From Neolentinus lepideus HHB14362 ss-1 (Eukaryota > Basidiomycota > Agaricomycetes > Gloeophyllales > Gloeophyllaceae), in NCBI GenBank assembly GCA_001632425.1, contig KV425552.1, positions 472,359 to 536,358 of the forward strand: a DNA stretch of 64,000 bases, read 5' to 3'. Shown here piece after piece: positions 24,170 through 34,711 of the stretch. Each line of letters begins with the position of its first letter. Position 1 is the stretch's first letter. The position numbers and the translations under genes are program-made. The notes under the pieces are model-generated. The model saw only the letters and a list, made by a program, of their open reading frames with translations, did not search any database and had not been told where the DNA came from.

Positions 24170-25549
24170 TCAAGACGCATGATGCTGTCGCTGAAAACAC
24201 AAGCAGCACTAAGATCCACCCTCTTCTCGAGCCATAGAGCGGTCCCACTTACCTCTCCACTGAGCAAGTCACGGCAAGGCTCTCCTTCCATTTCCCTGAC
24301 ATAATCCACCATGGTCTTCCACTTCCAATTCTTCTGCCCAGGGTTAACGAGCTCGTTATCGTTCTGTTGGAAGTTCATCTTCCCTTCTCCGATTATAAGC
24401 CTAGAAATCATGATTGGCCAACTCATAGATCTGACATGCGAGGAAATCCGACAGAGACGTACCTGATGTGCGGAGCAGGATTCTCGACCTTTCCGCTCTG
24501 AGTGTCTTTCTTCGTCTTCTCTCTGAACTCCTTCAGATCGATCTCTTTGACCTCGATTTTTTTGCCGCTTTCTTTCGACACGGCCTTAGCAATGTCATCA
24601 ACAGTCACAATACTCCCGGCCAAGTGAATTTCATCGGAAACGTCCTTTGGAGAGGACATACAAAGCAAAGACAGGAAAACGAGGCTACGTCCGATATCGG
24701 CCTTCGACGTGAGAGCGAAAGGGGTGGTGCGCGGGCCGACAAAGGTGTAGGTGCCTCCTGAGGTGTCAAACCCAACTTAGTTGGTATCTAATTAATATCG
24801 GTCGCAAACGTCTTGGGTGCAACTTACACCACGGCTGTATTTAGTGATCAGATATCGGGAATATATAAGAGACTCCGTGAAATGACAAGGTGATTGAATG
24901 AATGACGTACACCCAAAGTATCTTCCAACAGCATCCCATTGTAGACGGAGACAACCCTCATCTTGTCCTTTGCAAATTTCTTGATGTACGAGACATGGCT
25001 CTTCTTGTGCAGCCACTCCTCGTGTTCGAACTCTGTAAAGTCATTTTTCCAGTGGTTCCTAGCAGACGCTTGGTCGACGTCTTTAAAAACATGCAGGGAG
25101 AAGATCCACTTACGCGCCGAATTCGCTAGGGAAATACACCTTTACTCCAGCCTTCACGGCAGCTCTAGCCAGTTTATTAGCCGCTTCGGCATCGTTGATT
25201 CCAAGAGTGCTGACTAAGATGTCTGCCTGGACTCCCTCCAGCGTTCTGGCGATGTCCACCTCCGAGGTGTTCGGAGCAGCGACATCAACGTTACGCAGCG
25301 TTGCTCCCTTCTCTGTGAGTGACTTCGACTTGTCCGAATCAGGGTTACGGGTGAGGCAGACAACTGAAGAAAAGAACGACTTGTAGGACTTGTCAAGGAA
25401 CGTCTCGGACACAGTCATTCCTGCGAAAGACGTATGAACAAAACTCGATTCAGCATGATGAGCAGACGCGTACCGAGTTGCCCTGTTGCGCCGGCAATAA
25501 CAACCACATATTGACCGCGACCCAGACGAACAGACATCGGCAACGACAT
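24170..25549 (-). CDS. NmrA-like / isoflavone-reductase-like protein
   Basis: Seven exons: 25549-25474, 25420-25114, 25058-24911, 24834-24828, 24775-24463, 24400-24253 and 24190-24170, 339 aa. The N-terminus YVVVIAGATGQLGMTVSETF is the Rossmann dinucleotide-binding turn (GATGxLG). Further core motifs are VVCLTRNP, ADILVSTLG, AAVKAGVKVYFPSEFGA and the late ALTSKADIGRSL. The fourth exon is only 7 nt; it is needed to write LGPWFGFDTSGGTY, which matches the family segment before the ADIGR motif. Members bind NADP(H) and either reduce small aromatic molecules or act as redox sensors; which applies here is unknown. The last exon adds only six residues before TGA. An AATAAATAAA poly(A)-type signal lies just downstream on the minus strand (24070-24085). 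Confidence 0.84.
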
Positions 25550-25596
25550 GGTGGGCAGATGCTAGAAGGGCGTGGGGGCCGACAAACATCTGTGCA

Positions 25597-25607
25597 CTTT
25601 ATATATA
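25597..25607 (-). promoter_or_regulatory. TATA box of NmrA-like gene
   Basis: TATATATAAAG on the minus strand lies about 50 bp upstream of the ATG at 25549. Confidence 0.6.
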
Positions 25608-28208
25608 CGCGTCACAAATTCGAGGGGAAGCTCAAAGCAGAGCTCATGATATCAGCTTCGTCATAGTGTGCAGCTGCAGTGGACTGTCCATCCGAAAGTA
25701 GATTAATCCTTATCAGGTAATTGTTTAATTTGCAACTTTGGAGAGGTTAGGGTTCTCCAATTAGCATTAGACTTAGTATCACATTATCTCAATCCAGGCT
25801 TCGTGCATAAGAAAAAAGAAAAGTACGTAGTTCCCGCACGGCTCTTATGACTGGATACGAAGACACGACAACTCACTCTAGCGCCGGCTTCGCGACATTG
25901 GAGAGCAATAGATAGAGCACTCCGACTCAGTACTCAACACTCAAGGGTGGGGGGTATGACACAAGTGAGCAGACTAAATAATCATTGCGTTGAAAGAGAT
26001 AGTCCAAGTGGTGCAGAATGAAAGGCTACGCTACAGCGAGATAATAAAACAAATGAAACACTGGCCAAGACAGATGGAACCGTTCAAGCTAGTGAGGCTC
26101 GCGGCTGCAAGCATAGCAGACTCCTGTGTCTTGTCGAATTGTAAGGGTGACGGATTCAGCCTATTACCTCAATTAGCATCAGCCTGAGGACGATAGTTGA
26201 CGTGCGCTAGCATGACTGCATTGCCCTGACCGTCCCTTCGCGGTCATGAGGCAACTATCATGCGAGTAACTATCACAGTCTGGGATCCTAACCAGGAAGG
26301 TATATTCAACATGCTAAAGGGACGTTAAAATCACTAAGCACGGCACGAAGAAGAATATTCACGTTGCACCCTGCCCGGATGATCTTGTCCCTGGTGAGAG
26401 CATGAGTACGGACTAGGTTCAGACTGGCTAGTTGGACTCGCTGTACGCGCTTGGACATCATATTCTGTGCTATTCTTTCGAGAAAATGACTCTTCGAGGC
26501 GACGACTGATTGTGCAATGGAGGACAGGGTACTCACATCTACGAAATTTTATACTGTCTCGAGTCCCGTGGCGTCCTGCCTGCTAGCCGTACTCTCCATT
26601 CCAATCAAGAGACGGGAGCAGCATCTGCGGACGTGTTGGGACCGTCCGAACAAGCTAGGATGAATGAGATGCTGGGGGAGAGTCTGAGACATGACACAGC
26701 CGCGCACAAGAAGCAGTAGAGGTTTGGCCAGTGCTTGTTTCAGCGCTACGCAGCGCCTGTTACATGTTGAGACTGTATACCGAGGCTGCGAGTCCGAGGG
26801 TAGCCCACCACTGTCCACCTGCTGAGGATAGTCAAGCTGACGGTTGTGATAGGGGATGACACAGGCGTGAATTTCGTAGATGTCAGGAAAGTATGAATCC
26901 CCTGGGGACCAAGAGCCTGAGAACAGTCGTCGAGCCTTACGAGCAGCAGCGAGTGAATCTGGATATCCAAACGTCTCAGTAACAAAACCATGTCATCGGC
27001 ACTGGTGCATTGCGTTCAACTTCTTGAAAGCAACAAGAATATCCTGTATAATAGATGGTGGCGCGCGCGCCAGAATGGAGCCAGCTCGTTGGGGGCAGCA
27101 CAGAATTCAATTCTTCACAAACGAGTAACTTACTTACATATACTAGACACAGTACCCGCTTCTGTGACGAGCTACCAAGATGCGGGTAGGAGTTCCCTAA
27201 CGGAGGCCGCTAGGAACAGAGCTGTGTAAGGCGCTAAGCCGCGAGACGTAATTTTTTATTGTACAAGGCGCTGGTAGAACGACAGTGATATGCTGATGTT
27301 ATAGAGTATATGAGCCAACAAGACAATGGGATAGCAGCAATGCCTTCCGAGCCATTGTAGCAGAGATTCGAGTCTTCTGAACAAGATTCCAAGCACAAGT
27401 GCGAGTCATCACAGCGGCCCGGCTCATACAAAGCGTAAACCCATCTGAAAAAATCCTACCTCTGGATTCAAGCCATAGCATCAGGTTTATGCTGTCCACT
27501 GTTCAGGCAAAGTAGATGACGAAGGTCCGCCGATGTCCGTAGAGTTAGATTCAGATATCATGACAGCAAGACAAAAGGTGGATCTCTTGATTTGTTTATA
27601 GAGCAGGCGTACTTTCTCTTGTTGTAGAAGCAGCCCAGAAATCAGCGCTGCAGTACTCAGCGCCCAGCAGCAATCGGTACGAGGTCATGGTTGGGTTGCG
27701 GTGACTCTGACACAATTTTGGTCACGTGTACAGTAACGCGTGATAGACGCGACGCATTCGGGCTAAAACAATACTTGGCTCGAAACCATTCTGATCAGCA
27801 CGTTGACTCGCGACATTCCTCTATTTCAACATAGTTCAACCTAGTACATGACAACGCACGATAACCTGCAACCCCGATCCTTCTAAGTATTTCCATACTG
27901 TGATTTGACCCGATCCCCGTCTTCACGTGCAGCAGAGAGGCATGTCGTTATCAATCGTACACAGCATGATATTACAAGACTTGTGACGACATACCGCATA
28001 CTTTGAACAGAAGAGACGGAATATGAGATGGACGGTAAACACCGAGTGCTCAAGAAAGAAGGGGAAATGATCAAAGGATCTTCGGAGGATTTGTTGGATA
28101 TCAGCCGTCACCTAACTTCCCAATCAAATTGTCAAACACGGAAGTTATATGTCTTACAAGGTAATCACTAGAATGCAAAGATTACAAGAGCAAGCATCTT
28201 GTCTGGAT
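25608..28208. other. long intergenic region, no gene supported
   Basis: About 2.6 kb with short frames only. An imperfect inverted repeat sits near 26190-26270 (AGTTGACGTGCGCTAGCATG against CATGAGGCAACTATCATGCG). Nothing resembles a tRNA or a transposase. Confidence 0.4.
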
Positions 28209-30879
28209 TCAACGCGCGTGAATCCCGAACAATGCCAGCAGCTCCTCCAGTGTCAACTTCTGGCCCTTGAGGCGTTCTCCACTTAGCGCTGCCACAGCCA
28301 GAGCGCGTTTCTTCTCTTGAAGCTGAACTCAATGTTAATACATTGTAGAGCAAGATGGGAAATAGAAGAAGACCTCCAGAATTCGCCCCTCAATTGTGTC
28401 CTCCGTAGTGAGCGTATATATGTGCACAGGACGCTTTTGGCCGAGCCTATGCACACGATCGAATGCTTGTTCCTGTTCCATAGATGACCATTTAGCTGCG
28501 TGGCATGGCGAAGGAAGGGCGGGGAAGTAGATATCACCTCAGCCGCAGGGTTCCACCATGGATCTGTCAAGATGACATTGTTGCACATGGTCAAATTCAG
28601 TCCTTACAGAACATCAGAACGAGGAAGACGTCAGAATGAAGAGACCAAAACTTGCCTATTCCGCCTGCCTTGAGCGACACGAGCGCAACGCTGACACCTG
28701 CATCTGTTGCAAACGTATTTATCGCGTCTGTTCGCTTCTTGAGGGTCATCAATCCATCATCTTTTCGAACCATCAGGTCAGAGCCTCTGCTATTCGGCAT
28801 TTGATAGACAGCTCACAGCGGGTGTGTCGGATCCCCTTGTCATCCATGAACTTCTCGATTAGGTCCAACATTCTCGTCCACTGCGAATACACAATTGTCT
28901 TCTCCGTTCCGCCGGAGCGTGTGCGAATATCGCCGAGCAGGCGGATGATTGCACGGATCTTGGCGCTACTGGGGAAGACTTTCTGTACGAAAACTTTGGG
29001 GTCCTTGACGGTGCTTGAACATGGTGAGTTCTCCGAAAGAGCTTGATTTGAGACCAAGACCAACATAAACATACCTTGACTTCATCATAGGCCGTTGCCA
29101 TTGGCGCACTGTAGCAGTCGTGCTGCTCGGGTCGATTTCCTCCACCAAAGCGCGGCTCTCAGTATCTTCTTCCACGTACTCTCCATAGAAGAGCCGCGGA
29201 TGGTTGCACGCTAATGTAACGTTCAAATACGATGTCTCCAATTCTCTTAGCGACGCGCACCTTGCCTCAGCCTGAGAAGCCACACTAGAACGTGGACATA
29301 TTGCCGTTGAATCTCGCCACTCTCTATCATCTCCCAGACGTTATGTACAACCCAGGCCTCCACAACATCATAAAATTTGCGCTCAGAGCTGGTGAAGGGA
29401 CAGACAATAAGTTGGACGGTCCGGGATGGCAGAACAACTATTGGGTGTCCATTGATGAGGGTATCTTTCCTTCGGCGTATCATGACCCCATTGAGGTAAA
29501 TCTGGAAAGCGGTTTAGCAATGATAACGAGAAGGGAAATGATATGCCTGCGTGTAATTTCTGCATGGCAGAGCCGATCAGCCCCCTCGACACTGGTCTTG
29601 CAACCTTCTCCTTGAAAATATCCCAGTCGTTGAGTGGGCGAGCTCCAATGAAGCAGAAGAGTGGATATAGGTCTTCCACTTTGTTCTGTCTGGATTCCGC
29701 GACAATATAAATATTCTAATCGCAGCGATTTAGGATGTACTTACATCGGAGTACCAGTCATGCACCACCTATACTTGCCTTCTAACTTACAGCAAGCTTT
29801 CGCTGCTTGCGTCTGACGATTCCTGATTTCATGAGCTTCATCTAGAATAATTCGGATTCAGATTTCAGTCTTGTGGAGGTAGCGAATTCGTACCAAGGAA
29901 TATACGGAGCCAGCGAACACCGAACAAGGTGCTCTCGGCCACGCTCCTGACTACCCCGTAAGTAGTTATTACGATATCTGCATTCATCAGCTTTTTAGGG
30001 TCTGAAACGAGTTGGGCGAAATTCAGTATTCGATCAGACAGATAAAATCGAAATTACCGGATGTCCGCTTTGGCTCATGGTGGTCCAGAACTCGCAGTCC
30101 AGGTGCAAACTTTGCAACCTCTCGAATCCATTGATCTTTTAGGCCAGGTGGACAAACAATTCTTCATGGATTGTTGAAAGTATAGCAACAACCTCACTAC
30201 TTCATACTCACAAAGTGGCACCCGACCAGCCATCCTTCTTATCCTGAGCGGTCGCGCGTCCATCGACAATTCGTACCAATGCCTGGACAGTCTTTCCTGT
30301 ACTGTTAACTCAGCCGTCGTTAGATAGTCATCCATTGATGAAGATGGTAGCTGATGGTATACCCCATATCGTCCGCGATTATACCACCACGTCTGTTACC
30401 TGCCTCCCTGTGGGCCATCCATTGGCGGGCATGGTTCTGATGCGGCAGCAGTTTGACACCGGGTGCGAATCCTTTGACTGTTTCCAGTTCTTTCAAGACT
30501 CGATACTCGTCCTGGTGAGTAATCACGTCCGGAACAACTGCAATCTGATTCTTGCTAGGGTAACCATTAGGTTTTGTGGAAGTATGGGACGTTCCAAGCC
30601 TATTCGATTCAGTATGCTCCTCCAAAGACGGTTCTTCTTTGACTGGTCTCACGGCGGCAGCTGGCTGTTCACTCTTCGCTCCTCCCTTGGATTTCGGGCT
30701 AAAGGGTTGCATTGGAGTCTCTTCCACCAGGGAGACTGCCACAGGACTGTCGCTGTATTACGCTAGCATAAGCAGGTAGCACAGAACATGGAAATAAGAA
30801 CTGCCACTCACGGAATCCAGGGCGGCTTCATATCTACACCATCCAAGAATCGAAATGATGGCCTTGCTTTCTTCTGCAT
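28209..30879 (-). CDS. SNF2-family DNA-dependent ATPase
   Basis: Fourteen exons, 650 aa: 30879-30812, 30752-30363, 30301-30212, 30161-30058, 30001-29894, 29841-29745, 29689-29551, 29501-29261, 29210-29075, 29013-28817, 28760-28656, 28602-28538, 28472-28374 and 28322-28209. Helicase motifs in order: Walker A DDMGTGKT, Ia region [18 protein letters not shown] box [13 protein letters not shown], motif III MTGTPIQN, then RLRQACNHP, motif IV TIVYSQW, motif [15 protein letters not shown] and motif [13 protein letters not shown]. The order and the RQACNHP segment are closest to the Rad5/Rad16/Lodestar branch. No RING or HIRAN domain is visible, and the protein is short for that branch. It should translocate on DNA and remodel chromatin or remove bound proteins. 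Two introns use GC donors (29550 and 28655). Confidence 0.87.
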
Positions 30880-31575
30880 CGTGGTGGAGTCGATCTTTAG
30901 TTCAACACTGAAGTCACAAGGAGGTCTTTGGGGCTTTTGGGTCTGACTCCGAGTCCATCATTAATATTAATAACACCGGACCTACGGCACAACCCCAAAT
31001 CACTAGACGAGATCCTGACAGGCAACTAAAGTCAAGTGCTGGAGCGTAGAGCAGAGGTCGAGTACTGGCTAGAGAGGATGTAATACACACGGAAACGTTG
31101 CAGTGAACAAAGGACTACAACGCGGCGATGCGGAGAAGGGCTCAGAAGGCTGCTCGCTTATTCAGAATGTAGTTATCATGATCATACCACGGAGCCCGCT
31201 GGCAGAAACCAACCTTACTGATCATTTGATGTTTGACTAAATTCAAGTCATGAAAGAATTAATTATAAGCAGGCAGGTTCAAGGTGACTGGGTTGAGTGC
31301 TAACTAGGAAGTACTAAGTACTAGTATGGTATATGGTATATACGGATCCCTATTCGGAATAGGCTTGCTTGAGAAACGGCCCATTCACTGAATATGGTCA
31401 AGGAAGTAAGTTAACTAACGAAAGGCGTGATTTAGGGCTTGTGCTGACAGTGTTGAAATATCTACAATTTCGCAAGATCCATTGACCGAGGGCAAACATA
31501 TCATCAAAACTCATGGAAAGTAATCCACAACAGGCGTAAAAAACAAATAGAGGTACAGCTACAAGCCACACCAAT
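30880..31575. other. intergenic, no gene supported
   Basis: Holds the promoter of the SNF2 gene and the 3' flank of the permease gene. GATATA-like repeats occur near 31320-31345. No gene seen. Confidence 0.4.
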
Positions 31576-34224
31576 CTAGGACTCTTTCGACTCACTAACC
31601 TCCTTCTCCGCCATCTCCAGATTCCCTGGTTCCATGACATTGATCCCCATCTCCTCCGCTAAAGGAGCGCTACAGTCAGTATCCACTAATAGTAATCAGA
31701 CCCATGGCACTTACCGGCAATTTGTTTGACCGGGCCAGTAAACCACTTCCTCGCACTGATGAGCCAGAACCCGAAGCTATACGTGGACACGATGCCCACA
31801 GCCACAATAGCATAGTTGAGCGTCTGCGAGTTAACCGGGTTCTCTTGTGGCAGGATGAAAATAATTGAGATGAACGCAATCCAGGTGACAGCAGTCACCG
31901 CTATGGGATAGGAAAATTTGCCGAGATGAAAGGGTCCGCGCACGAAGTGCTTGCGATATATCACTCGTAGGGCGATCGGTATGGCTGGTTTTGGTGCGAT
32001 GAGCCATCCATTAAGTATCGCAAGAGGAGAAGACATACCGTAAGAAATGTAGAGACCGATCGTAGCAATACTTGTAGCAGCTGAGAAAGCTACACTGCTG
32101 CCCAGACTAGGCAGACCGAGTATGAAACTCAGTGTGCAGGCAAGCCACACTAACAAGACATATGAGGACGGGTTACACGGCCATGCGCCGTATTCATAAC
32201 ACACCAGTTCGAATCGGCGACTTGCGCTTTGGATCTACTTTGTGGAAGAGCCTAGGGAGGGCACCATCCCGAGAAAAGGCGTACATCATGCGGGAATTCG
32301 AGGTGACAGAGAAGGTCCTAGAAAAGTCATGGAAGGTGAAGTCAGGCATCCGCGCGGGCACAGGAGAGAGGTACTTACCCGCAGAAGTACATGCATCCGA
32401 TAACAATAATCTATTATGACGAACTCGTCAGTGAGAATTGGATCTCATAGGATGAATATGGGGTGCTCACCATCAATACAATCGCTCCTTTCTCTCCAAC
32501 GGTGTCCAGGAAGATCTGCGTGACGGGCTCGCCCGTGGGCGATGCTAATGTCGTCTCCAAATCCTGAATAGAGAATAAAAGACCGAGGATGAGGAACCAT
32601 CCTAGCACCGCAGAGACGCCGATTGCCATTATGATCCCTATGGACCCGGACATGGCAGCGTTGTGCGTTTCCTCCGTCATCTGCGAAAATGTAGGAGTCA
32701 GTCTAATCACGCTTGATACAGAACACTAAAGCACTCACATGAGCGCTTGCATCAAACCCTGCACCAAACCGCGATATTAGTGATCATCGCGGTAACGGAT
32801 GAAAAGACTCACCGGTCAATGTATACTGCGCCATCAAGATCCCAATCACCGCCACATACGCCGGGCTAGCTCTTTCTGACCACCCACCCGTTCCATCTAG
32901 GAACGTCGCAAACACGAACTTGCCTGACTGGTGCGTCGGCGCAGCGGCGAGGATGGCGATGACGACGACCACAGTGCCGAGTCCGTGCCACCACACGGAA
33001 ATGTTGTTAAGGTACTTCAGGAGGTGCACGCCAAAGGTGTTAATGAGACCTTGCGAGACGAGGACGGCAGCGTAGATCCCGATCGTCTTGTTTGCGGTTG
33101 GGACGAAGGAAGTGCCGAGGGTGCAGACTGTGGAGATGAAGGTCGCACATCCAAAACTAGCATGGAAGTAGGTGAGAGGAACGAGAAGGAGTAGAGGGTG
33201 GTCGCACCTGATTCCAGTTGTCACTGCCACCTGCCCGAGCAGATTAAACCAACCGGTGATCCATGATGCGAATGCGGCGTCCTTCGGAGGAGACAGCATT
33301 GCTGCCCAGAAATAGGGACCACCGCTCGTTGGGTGTGCGCTACATACCTCTGTAATGTTATACGTTGAGTGCGTTCTTATGTAGGATAGGGTGTAAGCTT
33401 ACCGGCCATTGCAAGCCCGACGGTCATGGTGAAGATGGCTATAAAGTAAAGTCAGATGACTGTGTTCTGTTTCGTGACATAGCGAATGTCAAAGAATGAA
33501 ATCGATGTTCTTGTCAACCAACCAGCCCTTCTGCCTGTGTTCCAAAATTCATTGCGGATTGACGGTGTGTTTCGTACGAAAACGAGATTGTCTTGGTGGA
33601 ACAGGAGTGCACGCCTTTCAGGTCAGCTTACTAAGTGTAGCCCACCTGCTGGAGGTATAGATATGCTGTTCCATCAATACAGCGAGTCGTACAACTGGTC
33701 GTACAAAGGCAGCACGGTCTCGCAGAGGGAGTCCTAAAACTTCTCTTTCGGACACGAGCAGCGCTCCCAATACCTTGGAAGCAGCAAGCAAGAACAAGCA
33801 TTTACTCACCTACAATTATCCATCCCCAAACCATAGGACCTGGTCCACCGCTGTTCTGATAACATTGATGAATTGTGGCTTCACGGACTTAATAATGTCT
33901 ACACTCACTAATCCGTACAGAAATAGCGATGGTATACCAGTCATGATACTGATGATCGAGAACGAGACGCCAAAGTTCTACTTGATCTCAGCATGGTTCT
34001 CATCCTGACTTCGCGTAACTCACTTGCACGAGACTCAAATCTCGCCTGCGTTCAGCACGATCAGAACAATATGCATACAACAATTAACATACGACGCACC
34101 TCAACTCTTGTTTATATCCCATCCTCGCCAACTCCGCCTCATCACTTTGCATATCGGCCGGTAAAGCAGACGCTCTGACCTGCGCGTCCTTCTCACTGGC
34201 ACTGGCGGTATGGGTATCCGACAT
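31576..34224 (-). CDS. APC amino-acid permease, GABA-permease type
   Basis: Fourteen exons, 540 aa: 34224-34100, 34045-34024, 33977-33909, 33855-33810, 33438-33403, 33349-33208, 33156-32813, 32758-32739, 32680-32471, 32410-32379, 32317-32205, 32149-32039, 31984-31715 and 31658-31576. Family segments are NFGVSFSIISMTGIPS, the loop GGPGPMVWGW, SAHPTSGGPYFWAAML, GWFNLLGQVAVTTGI, FDASAHMTEETHNAA and SRDGALPRLFHKVDP. These match fungal Uga4/Bat-type transporters for GABA, other amino acids or polyamines at the plasma or vacuolar membrane; the substrate is not decided. The fourth intron (33809-33439) is 371 nt, several times the norm, yet the protein is continuous across it. The tail ends in a short acidic/basic helix (NLEMAEKEVSESKES). 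Confidence 0.88.
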
Positions 34225-34711
34225 GGCTGTCGACGTCGAGGACGAGAGGAAAGCGCCAGAATAGCCTCCGGTAGCATGGCACGGCCGTCTGATGCTTAAG
34301 TAGGAGAAGGCCAAGATAAGGAGTGGGCCTGAGTGGCGTTCATACTGCAAGCGAAATTGTATCTATCGCTCGGCGCCAAAAATGCTTCGCTTTCTTCCGA
34401 TCACCTTCCGCTTGTGCTTCACGTGTGAACATACCACCTATCATTTGATTGCAATGTACTTGTCTGTACCACATTATTTTCCAGAGCTACAATATAATAG
34501 AGCATAATCATATCCAGCGCAGCTGCAAAGCCCTAAGTGCGAAATCCGGTGCCCTCGGAGCCAGGCCTGATGCATCTTCACGGAGATTACAGGCGACTAC
34601 CGGTCAATATCCGTCGACCGAAGGTCCCATTGATCTACAAGGTCCATGGACACTTCAATCAGGAATGAGGGACTAGTCAACCGATAACGTACAGGGCACT
34701 GTAGCTGGACT
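34225..34711. other. intergenic, no gene supported
   Basis: Between the start of the permease gene and the stop of the large F-box gene, both on the minus strand. No gene seen. Confidence 0.4.

Noticed and set aside
26190..26270. Imperfect inverted repeat that might be a terminal repeat or terminator
   Set aside because: Pairing is weak and interrupted, there is no transposase or matching partner, and eukaryotic genes do not use such terminators.
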